From Bacteroidaceae bacterium (GTDB lineage Bacteria; Bacteroidota; Bacteroidia; Bacteroidales; Barnesiellaceae_A), in the NCBI GenBank assembly GCA_017410245.1, contig JAFQRE010000041.1, forward strand, positions 1 through 42,145: a DNA stretch of 42,145 nucleotides. Reading direction: 5' to 3'. A model generated the notes under the pieces. The model was not told the origin of the DNA. It was given only the letters and a program-made list of their open reading frames with translations, and ran no database searches. Below, one piece after another: positions 18,870-27,965 of this stretch; positions within the stretch are counted from its first letter, which is position 1; the number at the start of each line of letters is the position of its first letter. Position numbers and translations under genes: made by a program.

Positions 18870-19448
18870 ATGAGAAAAATAGTATTTGCAACAAATAATA
18901 AACATAAATTGGAAGAAGTGCGTGCTATAATGGGTGCGCACTTCGATATATTGAGTTTATCGGATATAAATTGTACCGAAGATATCCCTGAGAATGGAGA
19001 TACATTTGAGTCCAATGCTATGGAAAAAGCCCGATATATAAAAGATAAATATGGGTATGATTGTTTTGCCGACGATTCAGGACTTGAGGTAACGGTCTTG
19101 AATAATGCACCGGGTGTATATTCGGCACGATATGCCGGAGAACCCTCAAACTCGCAACGAAATATAGAAAAATTGATGTTGGAGATGGAGGGTAAAACCG
19201 AACGTTCGGCAAGATTTAGAACTTGTATTGCTCTGTTGTTGGACGATGATGAAATTTTGTTTGATGGTTGTATAGAGGGTTATATAATTGACAAATTGCG
19301 TGGTGATAATGGTTTTGGTTATGACCCATTATTTGTCCCTCAAGGTTACGATATAACCTTTGCTCAGATGAGTAGCCAAGAGAAAAACAGAATAAGTCAT
19401 AGAGCTATTGCAACAAAGAAGCTAATAGATTATTTACTAAGCATATAA
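18870..19448 (+). CDS. rdgB: XTP/dITP diphosphatase (Ham1/RdgB)
   Basis: A 192-residue housekeeping pyrophosphatase that removes ITP, dITP and XTP before they enter nucleic acids. The motifs TNNKHKLEE (7-15), FADDSGLEV (about 66-74), [20 protein letters not shown] and SHR near the end are complete. Length is normal. It is 4 nt upstream of the porZ-like gene; the rdgB-porZ neighbourhood is one I associate with Bacteroidales. Confidence 0.96.
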   Translation: MRKIVFATNNKHKLEEVRAIMGAHFDILSLSDINCTEDIPENGDTFESNAMEKARYIKDKYGYDCFADDSGLEVTVLNNAPGVYSARYAGEPSNSQRNIEKLMLEMEGKTERSARFRTCIALLLDDDEILFDGCIEGYIIDKLRGDNGFGYDPLFVPQGYDITFAQMSSQEKNRISHRAIATKKLIDYLLSI

Positions 19449-19452
19449 AACT

Positions 19453-21849
19453 ATGTCGAAAAGAATATTATTGATTGCAATGATGTGTTGTGTAAATATA
19501 CTTTTGCACGCACAACAAGCTGTAGGACAATGGCAGTTGTATCCAACCAAATCTACTGTTGCAGGTATTGTTTACGAAAGCAATGGTGATGAGGTGTATT
19601 ATATGTCGGGTAGTAATCTTTTTTCTTATGACAAGAGTACAAGTGAAATAGAAACATATAATACAGGTAATTATCTATCGGATAATGGTATAAAAAACAT
19701 ATACTATAACTACGATAAAAGTTATCTGATGATTATATATGATAACTCCAATATAGACCTTGTTTATTCCGATAAGCGAGTTATCAATATACCCGACTTG
19801 AAAAATACCATCATGATGTATTCCAAGTCAATCAATGATGTTGTTTTTGGTAAAGATAAGATTTATCTGGCTACCGATTTCGGTATAGTTATACTCAACG
19901 ATGACTGTTATGAGGTTTTTGAGTCATATATATATGGTAAGTCTATAACAAAAATGACCATTGTTGGGGAGTTTTTGATGATTTATACCGATGGCGAGTT
20001 GTATATGACATCAAATAAGCCGGGTTTATATGACTTTAGCTCTTCTTGGAGAAGAGTAGATATGGGTAATATTACTCCTACAAAGGTTTCATATCTATAT
20101 ACAATCAATGATAGACAGGTATTTTTTGCTTGTGACGATAAGTCTTATATATTCAACTTAGAAGACTATAGCTTTACCGAGCAGTCTGTATCTTATTACT
20201 GCTATGCGAGTAGCATAAATAAGACCAAGAGTGGTTATCTGTTTTCTTTTGAAGACATAGCACGATTTATATCGTCCGATTTTACTGAAGACAATCAGTT
20301 GAAAGTTATAGAGACAAAGCGATTGACCGACACCAAGTTGCAAAAAGGATATTATTCGTCTTATAATAACGATAACACAGTGTGGTGTTGTACTGCTGCC
20401 GGTATATCGCATGTAGATATAGATACTAAAAATAACAACCTAACATGGCTGGTAACTCCCACCGGGTATAATACATCGAGTGTGTCTAACCCACAATATA
20501 TACAAGTACACAATAATAGGTTGTATGTAAAGAATATGGGTCCCTACATGTATTCTTCCGATATGACAACGGCTACTGTTATAAGTGTGTGTGATTTGGA
20601 TAACTATGAGTGGTCGGAACTTGGTCTTGATAATGTACAATTGCACTATGGAAGTAGTAAAGAGGGAGCTTTGCGTTCTTCGTTAAATATGGCTTTCGAC
20701 CCCGATAGTAGCGACATTTTCTATACAGGCTCATGGTTTGATGGTATTCATAAGTTTGATGGCTGTGAGTATGTAGGTAACTACAATACTACCAACTCTC
20801 CGTTGGATCGTCCATGGGCTATGCTTGCCTCTTTTTCCGACTTTGATAGTGATGGTAATTTATGGACCGTTATGGTCAATAACACTGTTACCAAAAATGC
20901 TCTGTTGGCTTGTTTACCAGCCGATAAAAAAGTAAAAGATCCGGCAATAGTAGAAATTTCGGATTGGGTAACATACGATGTAGGTGCCAATATAGACTAT
21001 TTTATCAATCTATTGGTATGTAAGCGTTCGCCTTATGTTTTTGTTATTCATTCACGTTTGGTGAGTCCCACTCGCATTACGGTTATCAATAGAAATACCG
21101 GAGAGTCGCGTATTTTCTCTACGTTTATCGACCAAGATGGTGGCTCCTTTGGCAATGGTGTACTCAATTTTATTACCGCACAAGAGGACAAGAATGGAAA
21201 TGTGTGGATAGGTACTACTTCGGGTCCTATTGTTCTCAACAATATATCGAATATAATGAATAACAATTATCGTTGTACACGCGTGAAAGTGCCTCGCAAC
21301 GATGGAACAAATTATGCCGATTATCTGCTTGAAGATGAAGCTATCAATGATATTGTGGTTGATGGTGCAAATCGCAAGTGGTTGGCTACTTCGTCGTCGG
21401 GTGTATATTTGGTAAGCGACAATGGCACCGAAATATTGGAAAATCATACAACCGATAATAGTCTTATACCTTCCAATCTTGTATATGACATGACGATGAA
21501 TGATGCTTCGGGTGAATTGTTTGTTGCAACCGATTTGGGTGTTGCGTCATATCGTTCAGATGTGTCGGAGGTTGCACCCAACTACGATAATGTTATTGTT
21601 TTCCCAAATCCTGTTCGTCCCGATTATACCGGTTGGATTACTATTCAAGGCCTTATGGATAATTCGTTGGTAAAAATTACCGATGTATCGGGCAATCTTT
21701 TCAGTCAGGGTTATGCCAATGGTGGTACATATTTGTGGGACGGTCGCACAGCTGCAGGTGAACGTGTAAAGACAGGAGTTTATCTTGTATATGCTTCGCA
21801 AAGCGGTGGCAGTAGCGGTGTTGTTGCCAAAGTAATGGTGGTAAATTGA
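19453..21849 (+). CDS. porZ: PorZ-like beta-propeller protein (type IX secretion)
   Basis: A 798-residue exported protein with a signal peptide ending near residue 20 (MSKRILLIAMMCCVNILLHA). The body is made of repeated beta-propeller blades with two-component-regulator-propeller-like motifs (DKNGNVWIGTTSGPIVLN, GANRKWLATSSSGVYLVS, GELFVATDLGVASYR). It ends in a type A C-terminal domain (VIVFPNPVRPDYTGWITIQG...GVYLVYASQSGGSSGVVAKVMVVN). Size and order match PorZ of Porphyromonas gingivalis, a surface protein that delivers anionic LPS for attaching T9SS cargo. The alternative is a generic T9SS-sorted propeller protein. No other T9SS machinery gene is in the window, but a probable cargo is at 26788-27747. 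Confidence 0.8.
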   Translation: MSKRILLIAMMCCVNILLHAQQAVGQWQLYPTKSTVAGIVYESNGDEVYYMSGSNLFSYDKSTSEIETYNTGNYLSDNGIKNIYYNYDKSYLMIIYDNSNIDLVYSDKRVINIPDLKNTIMMYSKSINDVVFGKDKIYLATDFGIVILNDDCYEVFESYIYGKSITKMTIVGEFLMIYTDGELYMTSNKPGLYDFSSSWRRVDMGNITPTKVSYLYTINDRQVFFACDDKSYIFNLEDYSFTEQSVSYYCYASSINKTKSGYLFSFEDIARFISSDFTEDNQLKVIETKRLTDTKLQKGYYSSYNNDNTVWCCTAAGISHVDIDTKNNNLTWLVTPTGYNTSSVSNPQYIQVHNNRLYVKNMGPYMYSSDMTTATVISVCDLDNYEWSELGLDNVQLHYGSSKEGALRSSLNMAFDPDSSDIFYTGSWFDGIHKFDGCEYVGNYNTTNSPLDRPWAMLASFSDFDSDGNLWTVMVNNTVTKNALLACLPADKKVKDPAIVEISDWVTYDVGANIDYFINLLVCKRSPYVFVIHSRLVSPTRITVINRNTGESRIFSTFIDQDGGSFGNGVLNFITAQEDKNGNVWIGTTSGPIVLNNISNIMNNNYRCTRVKVPRNDGTNYADYLLEDEAINDIVVDGANRKWLATSSSGVYLVSDNGTEILENHTTDNSLIPSNLVYDMTMNDASGELFVATDLGVASYRSDVSEVAPNYDNVIVFPNPVRPDYTGWITIQGLMDNSLVKITDVSGNLFSQGYANGGTYLWDGRTAAGERVKTGVYLVYASQSGGSSGVVAKVMVVN

Positions 21850-21873
21850 TATTTTCTGATTATACATAAGTAG

Positions 21874-21898
21874 GAGGAGGCTCATTTGTCTCCTCTTT
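21874..21898 (+). terminator. Weak terminator after porZ-like gene
   Basis: GAGGAG (21874-21879) pairs with CTCCTC (21890-21895), loop 10 nt, followed by only three T. It may attenuate rather than stop transcription into the NUDIX gene 19 nt later. Confidence 0.45.
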
Positions 21899-21913
21899 AT
21901 ATATAATGAAGTT

Positions 21914-22438
21914 ATGAAGCACCCTCTCGAAAAGTTTATCTATTGCCCATGTTGTGGTTCACCGCAATTTATAGTCAATAATACCTCTTCCAAGCGTTGC
22001 GAAACGTGTGGATTTGTCTATTATTTCAACCCAAGAGCAGCCGTTGTAGCTGTTATAAGAGATGAGCGAGGTAGATTGCTTGTAGCTCGGCGGGCGCATG
22101 AGCCGGCCAAAGGAACATTAGACTTGCCTGGAGGTTTTACCGAATGTTACGAAACGGCCGAAGAATCGCTCTCTCGCGAAGTTTTAGAGGAAACGGGTAT
22201 AAATATACCCTCGGCGCATTATCTCTTCTCACAGCCCAATATTTACCCCTATTCGGGCATTGATATACATACAATGGATTTGTTTTTTGAGATAATAGTA
22301 GATAGTAATGTTGTATTTGAAGGTAAAGACGATGTATCGGAGTTGATGTGGATAGCTCCCGAAGATATCTGTCTCGACGATTTTGGGTTGTTGTCGATAA
22401 GAAAAGGTGTGGCCCGATTGTTGGGTAGGGAGCTTTGA
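21914..22438 (+). CDS. NUDIX hydrolase with N-terminal zinc ribbon
   Basis: A 174-residue protein. An N-terminal zinc ribbon (CPCCG and CETCG) precedes a NUDIX domain. The NUDIX box runs from GGFTECYETAEESL through SREVLEETGI, with all catalytic Glu residues present. The zinc ribbon plus NUDIX layout recalls NADH pyrophosphatase (NudC) but the protein is shorter and lacks the full NudC C-terminus, so the nucleotide substrate is uncertain. The gene converges with the membrane-protein gene and the two stops are 6 nt apart. Confidence 0.9.
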   Translation: MKHPLEKFIYCPCCGSPQFIVNNTSSKRCETCGFVYYFNPRAAVVAVIRDERGRLLVARRAHEPAKGTLDLPGGFTECYETAEESLSREVLEETGINIPSAHYLFSQPNIYPYSGIDIHTMDLFFEIIVDSNVVFEGKDDVSELMWIAPEDICLDDFGLLSIRKGVARLLGREL

Positions 22439-22444
22439 GGTATT

Positions 22445-23401
22445 CTACATACCATACAACCACACACCCCATGCAATGAGAGCAATGCTGAGTATGAAGA
22501 AAAATATTCGTATCAAACGCCCTTGTTGTGAGGTGAAATAATAGGCTGTTTGCAATGCTACAGCCATATTGAGCAGTGGCAGATAAGTAGTGTAGTGGGT
22601 GTTATCTATGATAAGCAGTAAAGCTGTATATACCGATAATATGTTGATAAATCCGTTTGTAGCTCGGGTATGTATCTTTTCGTTATAGGTATTGGCAAGG
22701 TTGGCAAATCCCAATATAAGACCCAATAACAATACAATCAGGGTTGATATCAATGTCTTATCTGCAACCGGTAATTGGGGTATTATGGCCAATTGTGCAA
22801 AGTCGAATTGTGAGAGAGGTACAATACCCAATCCCCATACAATCCAGTAAGGTGTTATCAGTCCTATTATCATGGCTGCATAGGTACGTGCCGATGATGA
22901 TTGCATCTGTATAAATCCTACTATGAGTATAGGCAATAGGTATAGTATGTGTGCATCTATGAGCGATGTGGCCGATAGAATGAGTGCTATGAGAAAACCT
23001 TTTTCTGTTGAGTTGTTCTCTTGATAGCTGGAGTATAAAATGGCTATCAGCCCCATTGATATCAGAGCCGTAATATTGGGTGTAAAGAGGTTGCCTACAA
23101 GTTGAGGTGTAAGTATCTGAAATATCAAAAAGAAGTGTAATGGTAGTAGTGACTTTTCTTTAAACAGTCGGAAGCGTAAAGCTATATAGGTAATAAATAT
23201 TGCTGATAGTAATATTAAACCGTTATTTATCAGCAACATGGCCGTATTGTTGCCCCAAGCCGATATACCCCACCCTTTCACTATACCACTGCCATCTACA
23301 CTCGATATTGTGGTACCATCGAGTATCATATAACCCACAAATGCCACATATAGCAATGTGGCAATTATGGGTATGACAATATGTATAAAACTGTTGCGCA
23401 A
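22445..23401 (-). CDS. Polytopic inner-membrane protein of unknown function
   Basis: A 318-residue protein with about nine to ten hydrophobic segments spread along its length, beginning VIPIIATLLYVAFVGYMIL and ending FFFILSIALIAWGVWLYGM. Between the first two helices is a short loop (DGTTISSVDGSGIVKGWGISAWGN). I do not recognise it securely; it resembles the uncharacterised multi-spanning proteins annotated DUF6427-like in Bacteroidetes. It starts 12 nt after the purD stop and so is the last gene of the rlmL-purD operon. Confidence 0.75.
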   Translation of the reverse strand: MRNSFIHIVIPIIATLLYVAFVGYMILDGTTISSVDGSGIVKGWGISAWGNNTAMLLINNGLILLSAIFITYIALRFRLFKEKSLLPLHFFLIFQILTPQLVGNLFTPNITALISMGLIAILYSSYQENNSTEKGFLIALILSATSLIDAHILYLLPILIVGFIQMQSSSARTYAAMIIGLITPYWIVWGLGIVPLSQFDFAQLAIIPQLPVADKTLISTLIVLLLGLILGFANLANTYNEKIHTRATNGFINILSVYTALLLIIDNTHYTTYLPLLNMAVALQTAYYFTSQQGRLIRIFFFILSIALIAWGVWLYGM

Positions 23402-23413
23402 AGGTGCTTGTTA

Positions 23414-24691
23414 TTACAAATTCTCGAGGTCGTTACCTATATCTCGACGGTTGTATTTACCCTCCCACTCTATGAGCGAAGCCGAGTTGTACGATGTATC
23501 GAGGGCCTCTCTACGAGTTGCACCGTATGAAGTGACGGCTATAACACGACCACCCGATGTCACTATGTTTCCATCTTTTTCGGCTGTGCCCGCATGGAAA
23601 AGTATGCTGTTTTCTACTTTATCGAGTCCTGTTATTACTTTTCCTTTCTCGTAGCTGCCGGGATAGCCTCCCGATACCAACATCACTGTGCATGCAGCAC
23701 GTTCATCTATCTCAAGATTGCGATTGGCAAGGGTTTGTGTGGCTACACCTTCGAGCATATCTACAAGGTCCGATGCAATGCGAGGCATTACAACCTCGGT
23801 CTCGGGGTCGCCCATACGCACATTGTACTCTATTACCATAGGCTCACCCTCTACATTGATGAGTCCGAGGAATATAAATCCACGATAATCTATTTTTTCG
23901 GCTTTCAGACCCTCTATGGTGGGTATGACAATGCGTTGTTCTACTTTGTGCATGAAGGTTTCGTCGGCAAATGGTACAGGAGAAACAGCACCCATACCTC
24001 CGGTATTGAGGCCTGTGTCGCCCTCGCCTATGCGTTTATAGTCTTTGGCTACAGGTAGTATTTTGTAGCTTACACTATCGGTGAGTACAAATACCGAGCA
24101 CTCTATACCCGACAAGAACTCTTCGATGACAACGGTTGCACTTGCACCTCCAAACATACCATCGAGCATGGCGCGCAGTTCGCTCTTGGCCTCGTCGAGG
24201 GTAGGCAGTATGAGTACTCCTTTGCCGGCTGCCAAACCATCGGCCTTGAGCACATAGGGGGCTTTGAGTGTCTCAAGGAAAGCATATCCCTCTTCTATAT
24301 TGTCGGCTGTAAAACTGCGATAGCGTGCAGTGGGTATGTTGTGACGCATCATGAAGGCTTTGGCAAAGTCTTTGCTGCCTTCGAGTTGCGCACCGGCTTT
24401 TGAAGGGCCTATCACAGGTATATGACTGATAGCGGGTGTTTGGGCAAAATAGTCGTATATACCCTTTACCAATGGATCTTCGGGACCAACTACTACCATA
24501 TTTATGGCGTTGTCGATACAGAATTGTGCGATAGCATCAAAATCGGTAGCCGACATGTTTATGTTCTTGCCCAGCGAGGCTGTACCTGCATTACCGGGTG
24601 CTATATACAAGTTGTCTGTACGAGGGCTTTGTGCCAATTTCCATGCGATGGCGCATTCGCGACCACCCGAACCTAATAGGAGTATATTCAT
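23414..24691 (-). CDS. purD: Phosphoribosylamine-glycine ligase (GAR synthetase)
   Basis: A 425-residue ATP-grasp enzyme for the second step of purine synthesis. The N-terminal domain starts [19 protein letters not shown]. The ATP-grasp core has [17 protein letters not shown] and [16 protein letters not shown], and the metal-binding segment is [18 protein letters not shown]. Length is normal. It lies 15 nt after the methyltransferase gene and 12 nt before the membrane-protein gene. Another purine gene, purN, is at 35822-36385, not linked. Confidence 0.97.
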   Translation of the reverse strand: MNILLLGSGGRECAIAWKLAQSPRTDNLYIAPGNAGTASLGKNINMSATDFDAIAQFCIDNAINMVVVGPEDPLVKGIYDYFAQTPAISHIPVIGPSKAGAQLEGSKDFAKAFMMRHNIPTARYRSFTADNIEEGYAFLETLKAPYVLKADGLAAGKGVLILPTLDEAKSELRAMLDGMFGGASATVVIEEFLSGIECSVFVLTDSVSYKILPVAKDYKRIGEGDTGLNTGGMGAVSPVPFADETFMHKVEQRIVIPTIEGLKAEKIDYRGFIFLGLINVEGEPMVIEYNVRMGDPETEVVMPRIASDLVDMLEGVATQTLANRNLEIDERAACTVMLVSGGYPGSYEKGKVITGLDKVENSILFHAGTAEKDGNIVTSGGRVIAVTSYGATRREALDTSYNSASLIEWEGKYNRRDIGNDLENL

Positions 24692-24706
24692 AGTCGTATG
24701 TTTTGT

Positions 24707-26149
24707 TTATTTATTATCGTTGTTGTTGCGTTTGCGGGTGCGACTGCCGGCTGTGGTCTTCTTGGGCATGCGACCCTCTTGTGTGCTTGCAGTAATGCGA
24801 GTAGGTCGCACACTCTTTTCTTTGTTACTGTTTTCGCGTGCAAAGGGTTTGTTTCTCTCTCGGCTACCGGTGGTTTTCTTCTCATCACGATCGCCTCTCT
24901 TATCGCTGCGACGACCAAAGGGTTTCTTGTCATCGCGACGAGGCTTGTCCTTGCTACGCATAGGGCGGGGTTTGGGTGGCTCGGTAGCTGTGGCCTTTTT
25001 GTGAGCGGCATACGTACCCTCAAAGATGTCGTACTTGCGGAACTCGCATTCCAACGCACCATTGAGTGTGGGTATCTTGGCCGAGGGTTTGAGACCTATC
25101 TTGTCGAAGTGTTCTTGCTTGTAGCCCAATACCCATGCAGTGTATCCCTTGAATACATGCTTGAGCCTGTTACCTATAGCCTCATACAGCGCCTCCATGT
25201 CGTTGGCGGCAATACGTTCGCCGTAGGGAGGGTTGGTAATGATGATACCCTTCGTGGCAGGAGCCTCTTCGTAGCTTTGTATAGGCCGGGTTGATAGTTC
25301 TATGTAACGGCCCACACCGGCACTCTTGATGTTGCGCTCGGCTATTGCAATAGCCTTGACTGATATGTCTGAACCATAAATTTTGTGTTCAAACACTCGT
25401 TCGTTACTCTCATCGTTGTAGAGTTCTTCGAGCAAGTTGGCATCAAAATCGGGCCACTTCTCAAATGCAAAATGTTGGCGGAAAATACCCGGATAGGTAT
25501 TGGTAGCTATCAGTGCCGCCTCAATGAGGAATGTTCCTGAGCCACACATGGGGTCGATAAAGCTACACTCGCCATGCCACCCGCTGAGCATGATAAGACC
25601 GGCGGCCAATACCTCGTTGATGGGAGCTTCGGTCTGTGCCTCGCGGTAGCCGCGTTTGTGCAACGACTCTCCCGAACTGTCGAGCGACAACGTACAACTT
25701 GTATTGTTGATGTGAAGGTTGAATTGTACATCGGCATTGGTGAGTCGCACCGATGGGCGTTTGCCATAGCGTTCGTTGAAGTAGTCGGCTATAGCATCTT
25801 TCATGCGGTAGGTAACAAACTTCGAGTGGCGAAACTCATCGGAGAAAACCACCGAGTCGATAGAGAATGTTGTCGTTACACCCATCAACTCTTCCCAGTT
25901 GTAGTTGCGCAGTCTGTTATACACCTCATCGGGGTTAGATGCCTCAAAGTGTAAGATAGGCTTGAGTATGCGCAAAGCAGTACGACAGGCCAAGTTGGCT
26001 TTATAAAGCAATGCCTTATCGCCCTCAAACGACACCATACGACGGCCTATGGTTACATTACTACCGCCCAGAGCGGTTATTTCGTTGGCCAATACACCTT
26101 CAAGTCCTTGAAAGGTCTTAGCGATGATTTCAAATTTTTCGGTCTGCAC
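24707..26149 (-). CDS. rlmL: THUMP-domain 23S rRNA methyltransferase, RlmL N-terminal type
   Basis: A 480-residue protein. I start it at a GTG at 26149 (product MQTEKFEIIAKTFQGLEGVLA), because an upstream ATG at 26251 would read through the promoter at 26169-26199. Residues 1-160 contain the ferredoxin-like and THUMP RNA-binding domains. The Rossmann methyltransferase follows with FIDPMCGSGTFLIEAAL and the catalytic NPPYGERI. This is the RlmL half (m2G2445-type) without the RlmK half. The last 95 or so residues (from about 385) are a Lys/Arg-rich low-complexity tail, probably an extra RNA-binding arm. It opens the rlmL-purD-membrane protein operon. Confidence 0.9.
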   Translation of the reverse strand: MQTEKFEIIAKTFQGLEGVLANEITALGGSNVTIGRRMVSFEGDKALLYKANLACRTALRILKPILHFEASNPDEVYNRLRNYNWEELMGVTTTFSIDSVVFSDEFRHSKFVTYRMKDAIADYFNERYGKRPSVRLTNADVQFNLHINNTSCTLSLDSSGESLHKRGYREAQTEAPINEVLAAGLIMLSGWHGECSFIDPMCGSGTFLIEAALIATNTYPGIFRQHFAFEKWPDFDANLLEELYNDESNERVFEHKIYGSDISVKAIAIAERNIKSAGVGRYIELSTRPIQSYEEAPATKGIIITNPPYGERIAANDMEALYEAIGNRLKHVFKGYTAWVLGYKQEHFDKIGLKPSAKIPTLNGALECEFRKYDIFEGTYAAHKKATATEPPKPRPMRSKDKPRRDDKKPFGRRSDKRGDRDEKKTTGSRERNKPFARENSNKEKSVRPTRITASTQEGRMPKKTTAGSRTRKRNNNDNK

Positions 26150-26168
26150 AGGAAAATATTTTATTGGG

Positions 26169-26199
26169 CAAAGATAATACAAATCATGAGCACAAACAA
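26169..26199 (-). promoter_or_regulatory. Promoter of the rlmL-purD operon
   Basis: On the minus strand: -33 TTG (26199-26197), 20 nt, -7 TATCTTTG (26176-26169). It places the transcript start about 12-14 nt before the GTG at 26149 and so fixes that start choice. Confidence 0.75.
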
Positions 26200-26280
26200 C
26201 AAGTTTTCTTGCTATTTTCACTCCGATAGCATAGGCTTGTGCATCTATCATTCAGTCCCTTCGGTGTTGAAAAGTTTACC

Positions 26281-26690
26281 AAACCGATCTACGGCTTGCG
26301 TATGCAGACAAGGTAGCCTTTTGCTCCTCTGTGTTGCGGAGCAATATAGGGGAGCTGTCGAGCTGTGCGAGACTGAGGGGTTAAGAAAAATCAAGCGAGT
26401 TTTTATCCCATATCCATCGATGTTACGTAATACGATTGTGCCATAGGCAATATGGCTGTTCGTAGAGTCGCGACGCTCGCGACTCGTGGCCGGGACGGAC
26501 AAGGAAACGGCATATTTGCATATTCATTGCCTCTAACGAGGCACGAGCCACAAGCGTTGTGGCTCTACGCCTTGTAACTACGGCTCTACGATTTTAACCC
26601 CTTCCCCTTACGGGACTTCCCCTATCTCACTACGTTCGCAGGGGCAGAAAAGGTAACCTCTCCTGTCCGTAACGGACAAATAATACAGGG
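26281..26690. repeat. Repeat cluster 2: REP/BIME-like mosaic
   Basis: Intergenic, with no gene. It holds the TTGCTCC/GGAGCAA module (about 26320-26382), one complete 109-bp head-to-head hairpin unit (26461-26569) and one GC-rich CCCCTTCCCCTT module (26592-26656). The order of modules resembles 1240-1600 but shuffled. Bases 26200-26280 are unremarkable. The cluster separates the rlmL promoter from the terminator of the next operon. Confidence 0.9.
26461..26569 (-). repeat. 109-bp head-to-head hairpin unit, copy 2
   Basis: It begins CGTAGAGTCGCGA and ends TTGTGGCTCTACG, with hairpins at 26465-26485 (GAGTCGCGA version) and 26545-26565 (GAGCCACAA version). It has the same length and orientation as the unit at 1267-1375 and differs from it at only a few linker bases. 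Confidence 0.88.
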
Positions 26691-26695
26691 CTAAT

Positions 26696-26733
26696 AAAAA
26701 ACGCCGGCTACGCGATATCACATCGGGTAGCCG
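26696..26733 (-). terminator. Terminator of the T9SS-cargo-like gene
   Basis: On the minus strand the stem CGGCTAC (26733-26727 complement) pairs with GTAGCCG (26711-26705 complement), then GC and six T (26701-26696). A second small hairpin, CCCCG (26755-26759) with CGGGG (26764-26768), lies between it and the gene. Confidence 0.75.
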
Positions 26734-26787
26734 ACTGGTCGGTTTTACTATACTCCCCGTTACCGGGGTTTCATACAGCGTTTTACT

Positions 26788-27747
26788 CTATTTTGTCAAT
26801 ACTATTTTTGTGCTTGCTCCACTTGCGAGGGTGGCTATGTATATGTCCGCTGGCAATGACGAGGCATCGATGCCGGCTGTGGTTGCTCCTGCGCGTATGG
26901 CTTGCTTGGCCACTACACGACCGCTTGCATCGTAGAGTGTTATCGCCTCGCCCGGCTCGGCTGCGGGGAACACCGCCATCAGCACATCGCCCTGACGATG
27001 CAGTGTAAGTGTGCTAAAATCTATTTTCTTATTTGCAATTTCACTCAGTCCATTGCATTTTGCTCCATCGGCACAATAGATGAGTTCACCTTTCTCAAAG
27101 ACACATTGGAGTGTGTACGTACCGTAATATTCGGTTGTATAACCAATACCTTCTATCCACGATTCGTTATACGCAACTTCTTCTACAAAATCATCTTTAA
27201 TGAATTTTTGCCAATACGGTTCAGTCTCAAAAAATATTGCATACTCGATTTGCTTTGATTCAAGATTATATTTTTTACGAGGTATGTTATTATATGTAAC
27301 TTCTTCTATTGAAAGCACCTTAATATGCTTTCCTCTTACTATATAAGTAAAAACATTGTTATCACCTCCTGTCGGTGTATCTTCTGATTCATATACATTC
27401 AACGTATCTCCAACCTGCATATTGTAATCAAAATACACACACTCTCCATCTATTTTTTTGAATACAGTGGAAATAATAGAATCTCTTTGTTGTGGATAAT
27501 CTCCTTCTCCATGTTGCAAGAGAATCATTCTCCATCCTTCTTGCCCTATCCAACATACATGGTCGTTTACTCCTTCTATAGGTATAGATTCGTAAATAAA
27601 ATCTAATGGAAATCGTATTGTATCTTTCGTGATATGCGAGACATAAATATATTCCTTATCTTTTGTGCTCAAAGGCAGGTAACTATCTTTCGCCATAGCC
27701 ATTACAAAAGCTACAATTGACATTACTATTAATAATAATCTTCTCAT
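26788..27747 (-). CDS. Exported protein with T9SS type A-like C-terminal sorting domain
   Basis: A 319-residue protein with a signal peptide (MRRLLLIVMSIVAFVMAMA). The middle (residues 20-235) is a soluble domain I do not recognise. Residues about 250-319 look like a type A sorting domain: a beta-rich stretch with AITLYDASGRVVAKQAI, then SSLPADIYIATLASGASTKIVLTK. It is therefore probably T9SS cargo, attached to or released from the surface. The 3' part, coding for the sorting domain, is clearly more GC-rich than the AT-rich middle, which may mean the tail was acquired separately. It follows the short frame at 27753 by 5 nt. Confidence 0.75.
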   Translation of the reverse strand: MRRLLLIVMSIVAFVMAMAKDSYLPLSTKDKEYIYVSHITKDTIRFPLDFIYESIPIEGVNDHVCWIGQEGWRMILLQHGEGDYPQQRDSIISTVFKKIDGECVYFDYNMQVGDTLNVYESEDTPTGGDNNVFTYIVRGKHIKVLSIEEVTYNNIPRKKYNLESKQIEYAIFFETEPYWQKFIKDDFVEEVAYNESWIEGIGYTTEYYGTYTLQCVFEKGELIYCADGAKCNGLSEIANKKIDFSTLTLHRQGDVLMAVFPAAEPGEAITLYDASGRVVAKQAIRAGATTAGIDASSLPADIYIATLASGASTKIVLTK

Positions 27748-27752
27748 AACTC

Positions 27753-27965
27753 CTATTGTTTTACATGTTTTATAGTTAATGAGCCTCCTGTTCTGATGAT
27801 AGTTCCATAAGACAGACTCACAGTACCTGTCGTTTCTATTGAAAGGTTACCTTCTGTTCCTATCTCAAAATCACCTTTAGTTGTGTTAGCCTTAACAGAA
27901 TGTCCCATCTCAATATCTCCACCAAAAATGGTATGTGTCGATTGCAAAGTTACAAATCGTTTACA
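27753..27965 (-). pseudogene. Short beta-repeat remnant or small ORF after the DUF3244 gene
   Basis: The frame directly after the DUF3244 stop stays open, so DUF3244 and this stretch are one frame split by a single TAG at 27968-27966. The 70-residue product (for example GDFEIGTEGNLSIETTG and YGTIIRTGGSLTIKH) has short Gly/Thr-rich beta-strand repeats. A full -7 box TAACTTTG (minus strand, 27952-27945) lies at its head with no good -33. If used, translation could begin at the ATG at 27908, giving 51 residues. It could be the tail of a decayed protein, a small exported-protein fragment or a real small ORF leading the T9SS-cargo-like gene. No family recognised. Confidence 0.35.
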
